Assembly: GCA_001939145.1 (NCBI GenBank) | Contig: LSRX01000007.1 | Location: 1,379,714-1,443,713 of the forward strand | Direction of reading: 5' to 3' | Source: Symbiodinium microadriaticum | Taxonomy: Eukaryota; Sar; Dinophyceae; Suessiales; Symbiodiniaceae | Length of the DNA stretch: 64,000 nucleotides | Shown here: in pieces, positions 53,635 to 64,000 of the stretch | How the letters are laid out: every line of letters starts with the position of its first letter | Numbering within the stretch: the first letter of the stretch is position 1 | Program-made: the position numbers and the translations under genes | The notes under the pieces: generated by a model | The model's database searches: none | Told to the model about the DNA's origin: nothing | The model's input: only the letters and a program-made list of their open reading frames with translations

Positions 53635-56171
53635 TCAGAAGATCTGTACACAATGGTCCGAAGCCACGTATAGGCTGTGCTGGTCTGCCGCCATGGCAGT
53701 CGGCGACCGGAAAATCCATGTCGCAGAACAGGAGCTCCACAGGAAGTCCCCTTGACGGCTGAAGATCTGCACGCGGTCGCTGCCGCAGTCGCACACGAAG
53801 AGGCGGTCGCGCGCATCCACACACATGCCCATGGGCCCCCGTAAGACTCCGGCACGGAGTCGCCCGGGCCCGAGATGGCCCTCGGACTCGGGCGCCCAGT
53901 CTCGGGGAATCAGGTGCTGAAAGCTGCCGTTTGCATCGAAGACTTGGATGCGGTGGTTGTCCTTGTCACTCACAGCCACGTGACCGTCGGCGAAAGCGGC
54001 CAGGCACTCGGGGTAATCGAACTGGCCTCGGCCCTGGCCGCGAGTTCCGAACTCGAAGAGGATTTGGCCGTTGAGTGTCAGAACCAGGCAGCGGTGATTG
54101 CAACTGTCGGCGATGACGACCCGGCCCTGCGAGATTCCTGCTCCAAACGGCCCATAGAAAGTGCCTGGCGCCAGCTCTCGGACAGCTGCTGCTTGAGGCA
54201 ATTGCCCTAATTCAATTCGGAGCACTCGGTCAAGGGTATATTCGACCACCACAAGAATGGTCATGCCCTTCACTTCTACACAGCACATCCCACTGGGGTC
54301 GCTCAGGCTGGATGGGCCGTCTCCTGAGCTAGGCAGCCGTAGAACACCCAGTGCCTCCAGAGTGAGCTTGTCAAAGATCTGAATCCGGTGGTTCAATGTG
54401 TCTGCTACATAGAGGCGTGAGCTGTCCACAGCCATACCACAAGGAGAACGGAAGCAACCCAAGGCATCACCCTCCAAGCCAAGCACCGCCCGTAGCTCGC
54501 CAAGCCCTGATTCTCGGATTTCCTGGTCGCTCTTCAAGTAATGGACCAATTTTTCTCTTGGCCCCGCGGAAGTTACAGCTTGTCTTGGCTCCAAAGCCTG
54601 AGACAAGCAGATGGGCTGTGGAGCAGGAGCAGGCGGAGCAGGGACTGCATCTTGCAGAGAAACGATCTGCCGTTCGTGACTCTCGAAGGTCTCGGCTGCC
54701 TGTGTTGGCTCCGACACTTCCTCCATTTGCGACTCTCCCACTTGAAGCGGGCTTGCTTCAACTGCGTGACGGCCTTGCGTGCTCACCGCCGCCATCTGCG
54801 AGATCTCGTGGGCCGCTGCAGCCACGTCGCCTGACCACTTCACGGGAATCTGCTTGGGACGCAGAGCGGCACAAAGTGCCAGCTCTGCTACCTTCGACGC
54901 CAGCACGTCTTTCCCCAGCAACCGCTGTGCCGAGATGTAACCTGTCACTGAAAACTGTGTGTAATCGCGCATGATATGCACATATATACATGCCTCGACA
55001 AGAGCATGTGGTGGAAATGGCCCCAATGGAAAAACTCAAGGCAAGTCAAGCAGCCTGTCAGGAGCAGCACCTCGCAATTCGTGCCACGAGCAAGGACCTT
55101 CTCCAGGAAGTCGATGGCTCGCCACCTGGACTGGGCGCAATTCGTCAACACCACATTAGAAGAAAACTGATCCAACATAGAACTCCAGCCACCTGGCCTG
55201 GTGAGCAGCTGCGAGGCTAGCGAGGCCCGACGTGCCTCGTGGGACTCCCGCTGCTGGTCTCGAAATACCTTCACCTCATCCAGCATCTGGATCCGCCGTT
55301 GCTGCAGGGCCTCCTTTACCTGGCCCTCCAAGTGTCGGATGTTCTGTAACGCTTTCGCCAACTCAGCTTCGCAGCTGTGCAGGTTCTCTGACAGCGTCCT
55401 GCGTCGCTCCTGGAGCGATGAGAAGAGGCTCTGCAGCTGCTGCGCATTGTCGGAAAGCCCCTGCCGCTGCCTCTCCACAAGACTGCCTGAGGGAAGCTTG
55501 TAGACGTGGGTTTCGTGCGATTCTCGTATGCATTCACGACAGCACATCATGCTGCAGTCCTCACAGAAGAACTCCAACTCCCGTCGATGGCTTGCACAGA
55601 GGGGAAGCCGGTGCAGGGAAAGTGACGACGAGCGGGACGAGCGCTGGGAGTCCTCCGTCAACTCTTTTGCTTCCGCCTTCGCTGCCTTCGCCGCCTCTGC
55701 CGCCTCTGCCGCCTCTGCCATGGCTGTCAGCTCCGTCAGCACGTGGGAGGCCGAGGCTCTCGAACGTCCGTGGTGCTCTGCGCACTCGGCGCATAGCCTC
55801 CGCACGCAGCGTGCACAGTACTGTACGGCTGGACCTGCATCTACGCATTCGTCACAGGTGATCAGCGGCGTGGAGGTGAAACCCGCGGCCCGGTAGTCCA
55901 AAGTCTGGTTTTCTGCGAAGTTGCAAAGGTACTTGTGGTAGTCCTGCTCTTTGATCCGGTGGTCGCACACAGGGCACAAAACCTCCTGACCTGTGGTGAG
56001 GATCTCTTCGAGACATCTGCCACACGCCGAATGAAGGCAGTGAAGGACCTTGACCTCGTAGCGCCGCCCGACTCGCAACACCATGTCCTTAAACGGTACC
56101 TTGCAGAAGACGCAGCATGACGACACCGTTTGGGCGCCAAGCTTCTGCAAGGATACGTCGGTGTCCTCCAT
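53635..56171 (-). CDS. TRIM-NHL protein (RING, two B-boxes, coiled coil, NHL propeller), two exons
   Basis: Exon 1 (55071-56171): RING near residues 19-85 (CVFC, then HCLHSACGRCLEEI, CPVCD); B-box 1 (CDECVDAGPAVQYCARCVRR, LCAECAEHH); an alanine/glutamate linker; B-box 2 (CASHRRELEFFCEDCSMMCC, RECIRESHETH); coiled coil of about 110 residues. A GT donor at 55070 and AG acceptor ending at 54955 remove a 116 nt intron and restore the frame into exon 2 (53635-54954). Exon 2 has a linker, then about six NHL blades (RLYVADTLNHRIQIFDKLTL, RVVIADSCNHRCLVLTLNGQ, HVAVSDKDNHRIQVFDANGS, RLFVCDCGSDRVQIFSRQGD). Predicted length about 806 residues. TRIM-NHL proteins are E3 ligases whose propeller binds RNA or protein. 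The stop follows directly after the last blade. Confidence 0.9.
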
Positions 56172-56179
56172 GCACGGCT

Positions 56180-57640
56180 AGACACATCGCTAGGTTTCAT
56201 GGGGCAGCGGGCTCTCACGAGCTCGAGCCGAGAGGATTCCAGCAGCCAACCTTTCAAAGCCCGTTTCAAAGCGCTCCGAACTACGAGTCTACGACTCAAG
56301 CCGATGCTAAGACGGCCAGGGCTGAGCCCCGCGCATCAAGCACGTGAAATCAGATGTACAGACTGTGCATCATGCGTATAGACACTCAGGGCGCTGGCAT
56401 TGGCTGCTAGAGCCAACTTCTTCCTGGTGGAGCCTGGGAATTGACATCGAATCAGCAGCTGGCAACGCACACCACACATGACGACCTCCGGCTAGACTTG
56501 TGGCTACGCGACGTGAAGCCGGAAGCAGGACTTGCGAGCAACTGAAAACAGCAGAGAAGCCAAGCCTAGGGCTCCCTGCGCTGACCGCCAAGCAAAAGGA
56601 GCAATGTCAAAACGATGAAAAGCGCAAGACCCCGTCTATAGGACTTGTAGCACGAGCACTTCGTCTGAGTGTCATGCCTTCCTTTCCTGGCCAACACGAC
56701 AATTAAAGGAACCGGGTCATCGCTTGTCCGGCTAAGTCTCTACTGACACGCACCCTGGGAAGACTCTGGCGTATCTCTGCATCTGTTGCAGTATCCCTCA
56801 CTGTTGCCCGCTTCCGGCGCGACCGTCTGCTACCAGCCTACACAAGCTGGCTTGACATGCAGAGCTGCAGAGCTGTCTGTCTGAAACTGAAGCGTGATGC
56901 ACCCTGAGTCCGAACAAACCGCTGACCTGTCCAACCTCTGCGCACTGCCAATCTGCTAAACAAATCGGCGCTCTTGTCTCGACCGCTCTGGTGAGGGGAG
57001 CTGACAGGGTTGGGCTTCAGAGCATAAACTCTTAACGGGCCCGGTGTTGTTTTCAAGCTTTCCGAAGCCGAACTCTACAGTGATCCCCTTTCTCCCGACT
57101 GCGGCCTAGAGCATAGCTCAACTCATCGTCCCTGAAGATCATGCGGTCTGTGGAGAAGCCCTGCGCCAGGCCCAGGACCACATCGACAAGCACAACTGCC
57201 ATGACGCTGCCATCACCCCAGCAAACCTGACGATGTACTGCTCAGCCCGGCCTTCTCGTCACTGAACTTTTCGCGGATGCCGCGAGTGAAAGTTCCAGGA
57301 GCTTTAGTCTCCACAGCACTCATCACCTGCGGCAGAGGATTCGGTCACAAGCCTAACACCCCGAACTAAGGCTCTGAAGCATCCCCCCTAGCCTGCGTAC
57401 CCTCTCAAACCCACTTTGGCTCCTTTGCTCCCCCCCTGATTCCGACTCCGGGCTGCGACGGCCTTGAGCTCAGCACCACGCCGCGAGCGCTCGCTGCCGA
57501 AGATCGCCTGGGGAGCTGGCGGGCTTTGGGTACTCGGGTACAAGCCAAGCATTTCAACCCGTCCAGGGCCCTGCAAGGATCCAAAGGTGCCCGAGCTAAG
57601 TCCGCCACCAGCTGCTCTGAGCCGCCGCGGCCTGGACACA
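56180..57640. other. No supported gene
   Basis: Region 5' of the TRIM-NHL gene. Short frames only. Confidence 0.4.
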
Positions 57641-57694
57641 CGACACACGTGTAAATGGCTGTGAGCCGGACCGGAAGATTCAGGGCCAGGCGCG

Positions 57695-57740
57695 CTCGCA
57701 CGCACACGCACGCACACACACACACACACACACACACAGA
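57695..57740. repeat. CA microsatellite
   Basis: CGCACGCACACG followed by (CA)n, then a CGCGCCCGCGCGCAC GC-rich flank. Confidence 0.95.
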
Positions 57741-57805
57741 CCCGCGCCCGCGCGCACTCACACGTTCAGCGCTTGTATGCAAGGCGGCTTACACGGGCAT
57801 GTCGT

Positions 57806-57900
57806 GTATCTCTCTCTCTCGCTCGACTGGGAAAAGGACACAGGGCGGTCCCCACTGTGCCCTGCGCGCGAGCGCGCACCCGCAGTCCTGTTTGCTCTGC
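57806..57900. repeat. Detached CT run plus GC palindrome of the array type
   Basis: CT run 57810-57820, about 40 bp spacer with GGGCGGTCC, then TGCGCGCGAGCGCGCACCCGC-type palindrome at 57863-57883, the same 21 bases as unit 4. It is 23 kb from the main array. Confidence 0.8.
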
Positions 57901-58224
57901 CTAGCTTTCTTCCCAGTCCCTCCTCCGCAAGTAAGAGTGTTCCGGGGATAGGCCCGTGCATGCTGCATGCAGTTCATCTTGGGGAGTCCGCACCGTACTT
58001 TGTATCTTTTGCTGTTCCTACTACCTCGAGATCTGTTCGACTCGACTCCCTTGGGACTGTGAGCCACTTGAGCGACCGATGCACAAGAACTTGCGGGTCG
58101 CTTTCTACTTTCCCCCCCAGCATGCCATGTTGGTTCTAGGCAAGGTCCGCAAAAGGATCCGCAAAGAACGGGCGACAAGACCAAGCAAGCGAGCTGTGAA
58201 CACAAGCAGCTCGGGGGAGCCACC

Positions 58225-59028
58225 GTGGCAATGGTAGCCCAATGTGTGCCACCAGCTGGGGAAGCCCTTCGAGACGATCCACATGGTGGCGGATCGACAC
58301 AGAAGCCACAGGCCAAGCATGAGAAAAAGGCGCGCAGTGAAGACACAAGTTGTGGGAGAAAGGAGCCACACGACACCGACACACCGCCCGACTGGGGGAG
58401 CAGCTCCGACGATGTTGTGCCGTTGCACAACTGGCCCTGCGGGGACTCTGGTCGCCCCTCCGATCGAGGAGACAGCCCAGGCCACTTAGCACAGAGACCG
58501 AGCGAACAAAAAGGGGCCGCCGCCCCAAGAACGACGACGAGACTTACCTACCACAGAAGGGGGGCGTGTCCACTTGGTTCCCAACCTGCAGTGGCGAGGA
58601 GTACAACAAGTACAAGAGCATATGGCAAGAAGCCGCGCAGAGCGAGAAGCCTCGAGAAACTAACAGGGGGAGCCCACTCAACACGGGGAACCTTTTGTCC
58701 CCCCCGCAAGTTTTGGTCCGTGAACGCTCTTGGTACCGATCGCCTGCCGAGAAAAAGACCGACGCAGCAACTTCTGAGGGGGACTAGGTGTGAACTTTTT
58801 AAGGGCTTGCTTGCCTTCTTCGTTCAACCCATGTACTGGGCCACATCGCCCGAAATCTTAGTGTCTTTTGAACTCACCGATACACCCACGGGGAATTCGG
58901 GGGACAGCTGGAGCCTCAATTCGCTTTTCATTCAACCAATGGCAATCCAAAGCCTGCTCAATGAAGCGGGGGGAAACTGCATGTTTTTGGCCTGGCACCC
59001 CAAGCTGTTCTTTGAGCTCCCCCGCTGA
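58225..59028 (+). CDS. WPWG-GRPSD family ORF, copy 4 (plus strand, fragment)
   Basis: The plus strand carries DTDTPPDWGSSSDD, then NWPCGDSGRPSD with LAQRPSEQ, matching the C-terminal third of copies 1-3. A second frame (58350-58787) reads FPTCSGEEYNKYKSIWQEAA, matching FPVVCGKAYNRYRRIWRAAE of copy 3. The real frame therefore shifts near 58530-58570. G4-G6 tracts recur on this strand, again the sense strand. The N-terminal two thirds (LLYExxPLD block, Cys/His cluster) are absent. This is the only recognisable coding-like sequence on the plus strand, so it was probably moved or inverted as a fragment. Confidence 0.55.
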   Translation: MAMVAQCVPPAGEALRDDPHGGGSTQKPQAKHEKKARSEDTSCGRKEPHDTDTPPDWGSSSDDVVPLHNWPCGDSGRPSDRGDSPGHLAQRPSEQKGAAAPRTTTRLTYHRRGACPLGSQPAVARSTTSTRAYGKKPRRARSLEKLTGGAHSTRGTFCPPRKFWSVNALGTDRLPRKRPTQQLLRGTRCELFKGLLAFFVQPMYWATSPEILVSFELTDTPTGNSGDSWSLNSLFIQPMAIQSLLNEAGGNCMFLAWHPKLFFELPR

Positions 59029-59029
59029 T

Positions 59030-59830
59030 GCCTGGGCCCCAGCCTTAGTATGTCATGTCCTGCATATTTTGTTGCCTACTTCCAAGCTCTGCTTTACTAC
59101 ATCAGTGGGGGAAGCTCCGTCGTACTTGTCCAAACGTAAAGATTCAGTACAACGGGCCACTCGTTTTGCTGGCTCTGTCAGCGTCGCTGCCTATCTCTGC
59201 AGTTGTGATCTACCTCGGTGAGCCACCAAATTCAGATCGCTGCGAGCACAATAAGAGCGAGGTTAGACACCGTGTTCGGACTTGTCTCACGGTTTTTCTA
59301 ACGACAGCGGACCTGCAGCATGGCTTTTGTGAGACTTTCAGCGGACACAGCGCTGGCCGAGTGCAAGGTCTAGGGTGTCGAGGACCGGGTGCAGGGCTTA
59401 ATGCGAGCACATAATTGAGACTGTTTGGTTTAGCACAAGGCGTCCGCTGCGCCGCATAGGGCTGCCGGCAGCGCGGCAACGGTGGAGCACACAGATCTGT
59501 CAAAGCTCTTGCGTAGGGAAAGTGAAAGGACTCCGGGTTGTCTGTTGTGTACCGTGTAAGAAGCGGTAGACCTGAGTTCGTGACTGCAAAAGAACTGGTA
59601 CAGGAAGCATGACTTTGATGTGCGGACAGGTCGTTGGCAAGGGAAGAGGGTAGGGCTACTGTGAGCGTTAGTGCTTTATTTTGGTGGCTGTTGGTGGAGC
59701 ACCGTAGCAGTTTGTAGGCTAGTATTGCGCCAAGATTCCGTCAGCGTCGACCCACGGGTGGTCCCTCAGCTGGCCCGCCGCACTTCAGAATAACAGACGC
59801 AACGGCATTGAGGACGAGGTCCCTCGGGCT
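59030..59830. other. No supported gene
   Basis: Probably the 3' side of the copy 4 fragment at its left end. Otherwise featureless. Confidence 0.35.
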
Positions 59831-59835
59831 CGCCG

Positions 59836-60626
59836 TCAGCGCCGGCAAAAGCCTTTGGATTCGCAGGCCACGACCACACTCGCCCCGGCGCTCGCTGCAC
59901 CGCCTAGCCGGATGCATGATGATGGTGGCAATGTGGTACCCCTACATGTTTCCAGAAGTTGCACATGTGGCATGACTGAAATGGTTCTTGTAAGCAACCC
60001 TAAACAGAAGTTGCTGCGGCGCGGCTGCTTGCCACCACAGTCCTGGAAGTCGAGAAATAAAGTCTGGGACGTAATTTCGTCGTCCGGATCGGCTTCGTTT
60101 CTGGATCGTCGGACCCGGCAATGGTAGGTCATTGTGGTTCGCAAAGGCCGCCACCATTCGGCAGTAGTCCTCCATGTCTTGTCGCGCGCGCTTCGAACTG
60201 CACCGGTAGTTGCGCAGGGTTTTCTCAGCCTGAGCACACGATGGAATGAAGGCGGAAGGCTGAACGTTCAGGCGGACGGAAAAAGAAACAGAATGGCTCA
60301 ATGTGTGGTTCGGCAGCTCGCAGGAGAGATGCTGCAGGTCGACGGGCCCGAACAGCTTTTCCCAGCCGGGCAGATGTCGACGGAGTCTGCCAGGCAAAGA
60401 TTGAAAGAAGCATGTACTATCTCCTGTCTTCCAAGCATGTCATGCCGAGTCTGTGCTCAGATTTCTTCTGCAGAAAGCTGGCCTGATTCCGGGCCGACTG
60501 TCGGTACAGCGAAACCTCAGAGGTTGCCACGTGTGCATTGAAAGGGCATGGGATCGCAAAAGGGTGGCCCTCGAAGTAGGTCTGAAAGTCGTCATCGTCC
60601 CACATTGGCTTTTGCAAAATACGCAT
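59836..60626 (-). CDS. Hypothetical protein fragments in two or three frames
   Basis: The minus strand has a 5' segment (60417-60626, MRILQKPMWDDDDFQTYFEG, then HPFAIPCPFNAHVATSEVSL) and a downstream segment in another frame (59942-60397, RRHLPGWEKLFGPVDLQHLS, AEKTLRNYRCSSKRARQDME). Both have protein-like composition. An intron or frameshift near 60400 would be needed to join them. No family recognised. Confidence 0.4.
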
Positions 60627-60689
60627 GAGCCACGGCCGTTCAAGGTGGTTCGTTTTTTAGCTGCAGCTATAGTTAGACGCATAAGTTTT

Positions 60690-62340
60690 TACTTGTGCGC
60701 TGCAGAAAAGCAAGGCTGTAGTTCCACGCTCAATACATGCGCACACAAGCAAGGTTCATGAGCATGCTGGGAGCCCATATCGGAGTCGACAGGCAAGCAT
60801 CATGAGCATCATCGGGGGCTCGTTTCTCCCGTCTGGATCGGTCTGAAACACCACTTTCAAACACCCCAAGAAGGACTCGGCGGCCCCCCGGCCAAATCCA
60901 GAATCCAGCTCCAGGTGGGGCCTGGCGCGGAAACCGGTTAAAATTCTGACACCTGCAGGGAGGCCACTCCCCACACCTCTTGTTGCAACCTTCAGTTGAT
61001 AAGACACTCAGCTAGCCCCGGAGGCTACAGCGAACGAGTCCACAGCAAACAACGGTACCCACAGTCTTCATGACTGTTCCGTCGACCTACAGGGACCCAA
61101 TCGACCGGGTTAGACAAATTCCTGATTAAGAGTTAATAGTTAATGAATGTCCTAACTAATAGATAATTTCTGAATTGACTACTTGGCTAATTAGGACTTA
61201 ACGATTAGTTAATTCCTGTTACTTTTTCCTTAACTATTTTATTTAGTTTTGCTCTGGAAACCCTTGTTGTTCAATGACAAATGTGTGCTGTTGGCATAGA
61301 GAGGTAATGCGATTTTGCACATTTGTTGTGTGATCATGGTTATTGTATGCTTGCGACAGGACAGCGGGGTCGCATTTATTGTGTTTGCCAAACACTCACA
61401 GTCGAAGAGTTGTGGCAGGGGCCGTCAGAGGGGGGGCAGGACGGACAATTAAAGGAGCAGGCCTCCGAGGCTATTGGTTTAATTTTTGATGCGAGCTGCA
61501 TCCTTTCATCAGAATAAACGTTTCGTCAGACCTGTCCGAGCTGCATGTTTGCTTTTGGTTGTTAGCGTTTGCATGGTTATATGTTCATGGGGCTCGGTTG
61601 GTGAAGCACTTTTTTGTGCTAGCTGTGCGTGATGGTTGCTGTCTTTGAGGAGCTGCCCGGTTATGTTCGCTGATTTTTGGATTCCTTTTTCATGTTGGGC
61701 ACATTTGCCACCCGTGCAAAGTGCATGTTTAGAAGATCCAAATGCTCTACAAGCTGTGAGCATATTTGCGTGGGCGCCTCGACCTTTGGTGCTACCGCCA
61801 TCCTCCAGGGGTCCAGAGTCAAGCGAGAGCTCGAGAAGTCTGCTGAATGAGTCCGGGCCTTGTTCATGAAGAACATCAACGTGCCCCACTCCTGAAAACG
61901 TTGCCACAAAAGCTGTTTGAACTTCAATGTCGGTGAACCTGCGCACTTACAAACCTGAAGCCCCAACAACAAGGAGGAACCCCAAGAGCAAACAGGAACG
62001 ATGTATACACCAGCTCCCTGCCACATTGTCTCGACCACCCGCCGCATACCTGGAACCGAGATTTGGACCCACTTTCAGGCAATAGTCCTCTTCGATGCCG
62101 CCCAAGGCAGCTCGTCGGTTGCCCGTGACGTATCCGATGCAGTCCTGTGGCACGTCCTTGGGAGAGAATTCCGCGAGCTAGCACGAATGCGACGTGGAGG
62201 GTCGAAGAAAAATCAGGACACCGCCACAACGGTGATGTCGTCGCGGTCTTCCCACCCGTGGACCTCATTTTAATTTCAGGTGTAAAGCGCGTCGGTGCTT
62301 CGGGTGCCCCATGCAGGTCGTTTCTTAAGGCCCGGCATAG
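60690..62340. other. No supported gene; contains an AT-rich patch
   Basis: 61115-61250 is unusually AT-rich with repeated TTAACTAAT and TTAGTTAATT words, unlike the rest of the window. No coding signal recognised. Confidence 0.4.
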
Positions 62341-62344
62341 ACTG

Positions 62345-62590
62345 GACCTTCCAGCTGGTCAAAGAGCCACTTCATGTACTCCTGGTCCAGGTGATTCAAT
62401 CCAAGGACTGAAGAAGCGCCTTGGCAAATCGCTCCTTGGCCCGCTTGCGCTCTGCTTTGCAGCCGGAGAATAGCGCATTCTGCGTGCGAGAAGCTTCGTT
62501 CGTGGAGAGGCGTACATGTTAAGACTTCAGCTCTTGGTGCTCAAGCTTTTCCGTGCACAGTTCTTCGAAGTCGATCGGAATGACCGGAAG
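62345..62590 (-). CDS. Putative exons of an unassigned gene
   Basis: Minus-strand pieces read PIDFEELCTEKLEHQELKS (about 62520-62580), AERKRAKERFAKALLQSLD (about 62400-62456) and EYMKWLFDQLE (about 62352-62385, after an AG acceptor). All three are helical and charged and lie in order, but reading frames differ and no family is recognised. Confidence 0.4.
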
Positions 62591-62599
62591 TGCGGCTTC

Positions 62600-63650
62600 C
62601 GAGTGACACTACGCCTGACCACATCACCACCTCCTAGAGGTTTGCGACCAGAAATGCCCATCTCTTCATGCTCAGGCCACGGAATGGCTTGACAGCTCTA
62701 GATGTTGGTGAAGATGCGCTCCTGCAGGGCAGCGCAGACCATGCTTCAACCCCTCGAGCGGCCAAAACGCGTGCCTTGGCAAGTGCGGCGCAGGACGCCT
62801 CCGGTGGCACAGCGGTTTAGGACTAGGACCTCTGGTTCTTTCATAAAGCGGCCTCGTCCAGCCGACACACTGCCTCTGCATGGAAGCGCGTCTCAGACTC
62901 GTAGAAAGAAAAACACTTCAAGCTCTAACCGCCTGCAAGGCTGTCGGCGTGTCCCGCAGCAACTCATAGCGTCCACAGATCACAACGGCAGTGTCTCGGA
63001 GCCTCAGTCAAGCATGCACCCGGCCTACCGGCCTGCCTAACGAATCCCGAAGCTGCAAGAGAGTTGCGACGCCGAGCGAAGAGATCCTCTCTCAGTGCCA
63101 GCTGCTACAACTAACTGCAACCGTCCGAGCAAGCGAAGACAGCCATGGGTGCTGTCGCGCCCGCCTGCCGCAAGTTCTATCGCCAGTGCTTGTTGGGGAT
63201 ACAGCCGTCCTGACCTCAGGGCCCGCTGACGGGTCGCCGCCTTTGCAGAAGACTGTCTGCGGCGAAGGAACGGCAGCAGCCGTCGTAGACTCGCCGGAAG
63301 CGCATCAGCATTTGAAGCCTATGCCGAAAAGCGGCAGGAAATTCAATTCGAGTGACTGGCCTACCACTACCTACAATCAGGCAAGCCACCAACATCTTCG
63401 TCGTTGCCACACCTCTCTCAACCTGGGCCAAGTGTCTGCAGCGGGCATTTTCTGCCAGATGCTAATTTTGGCCGGGATACTGCGTCTTGGAGAACGCCTT
63501 CGACACCCTGGCGCTGACCTCAAAGGATCTCACCAAGGAAGCGAAGGAAGTGATCTAATGCACTTCGCAAGGCCTGAAACCAGCAGCGTGAGGCTGAGGT
63601 GGCCCGCCAGAACCCAAGATTCCAGCAGCTCCTTCGCAACACCATCTTGT
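62600..63650. other. No supported gene
   Basis: A plus-strand frame at 62991-63692 has low-complexity composition and opposes the gene direction. Later exons of the oxidoreductase at the right edge could lie in 63500-63650. Confidence 0.3.
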
Positions 63651-63689
63651 GCGCAAATTCAATCAGCTTCTTGGAAACCCGGCACCTTG

Positions 63690-63970
63690 TAAGGCAAATC
63701 CATGACGTCCCGAAGCCCATAGAAGAGGTGGATCTCCAGAGGCCAGTCCATCGGCTTGCCCAGCAACTGCAAGAGTGCGGCCTTCACGCCAGATAAGCCC
63801 ACGCCGGAGGACACCAGCACCACGCGACGCACCTCGGGCGTGGAGGCCAGAGACTCGAAAAGGAATCGGTAGTGGCCATTGAAGAAACCGGCGATCGCGG
63901 GGTTCACGAAGAGCCCCTGAACCGGTCCCGGCGCGAGTTGTCGGACGGCGTGCGCTACCTCCACAACCAC
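63690..63970 (-). CDS. Ferredoxin-reductase-like NAD(P)-binding oxidoreductase, exon (5' end beyond window)
   Basis: Reads VNPAIAGFFNGHYRFLFESL, then a Rossmann-type turn RRVVLVSSGVGLSGVKAALL and EIHLFYGLRDVMDLPYK, ending at a GT donor. The VLVxxGxGLxxVKA...HLFYGxR pattern is that of the NAD(P)-binding half of FNR-type flavoprotein reductases. The FAD half should be upstream, right of position 64000. The C-terminal exon may lie near 63480-63560 (RSFEVSARVSKAFSKTQYP). Substrate cannot be inferred. Confidence 0.6.
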
Positions 63971-64000
63971 GCTGTTCAGGCCTTCTGGCGGGGGCCCAGT

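Overview
This window comes from a dinoflagellate nuclear genome, probably a Symbiodiniaceae/Suessiales-type species. Four signs agree. (1) Genomic copies of the dinoflagellate trans-spliced leader, core TAGCCATTTTGGCTCAAG, occur at 30519-30537, 32765-32786 (all 22 positions intact) and 39167-39185, with a decayed copy at 35425-35442. (2) Introns in recognisable genes start with GC or GA as often as GT and end in AG. (3) Every host gene I can assign lies on the minus strand, the unidirectional order typical of this group. (4) The gene families are typical: ubiquitin-like/ankyrin, DUF4116, RING and TRIM-NHL proteins. There are no prokaryotic features. Many genes are broken into 15-190 nt exons, so several calls come from chaining exons by hand.

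Layout (all minus strand unless stated). 1-7 kb: dynein light chain LC8 (3' end off the left edge), a PP2A B''-type regulatory subunit, and an ankyrin protein. 13.2-15.3 kb: a Cys/Met-metabolism PLP enzyme (cystathionine gamma-synthase type). 20.5-21.3 kb: a PDZ-like/RING-H2 protein. 23.7-24.9 kb: degenerate GGTT/AACC repeats. 25-26.2 kb: unassigned exons. 26.6-28.1 kb: microsatellites, a 969 bp assembly gap and a CT-rich minisatellite.

28.2-39.2 kb is the most unusual part. It is a head-to-tail array of about five related units. Read on the minus strand, a full unit is: spliced-leader relic, 5' leader, an ORF of an unrecognised family (signature WPWGxxGRPSD), a conserved 3' region, a GC palindrome, about 38 bp, then a GA run abutting the next leader relic. 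The sense strand is dotted with G4-G8 tracts. One copy is split by a roughly 1.46 kb fold-back element with subterminal GTAAC repeats. A fifth ORF copy sits on the plus strand at 58.2-59.0 kb.

39.3-41.1 kb: exons of a Cdc37-like co-chaperone and of a BTB/POZ protein. 45.8-51.1 kb: a tandem pair of large proteins with a Skp1-like N-terminus, DUF4116 repeats, the C-terminal part of a polyketide-synthase-type ketoreductase, and an SH3-like C-terminal module. The two share a 182 bp identical tract. 52.0-52.5 kb: an AGT microsatellite. 53.6-56.2 kb: a TRIM-NHL protein in two exons. The right end holds unassigned exons and part of an NAD-binding oxidoreductase running off the edge.

The host genes are unrelated housekeeping or signalling functions rather than a pathway. 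The coherent system is the leader-bearing array, best explained as a retroposed mRNA later amplified as DNA and then hit by a fold-back element.
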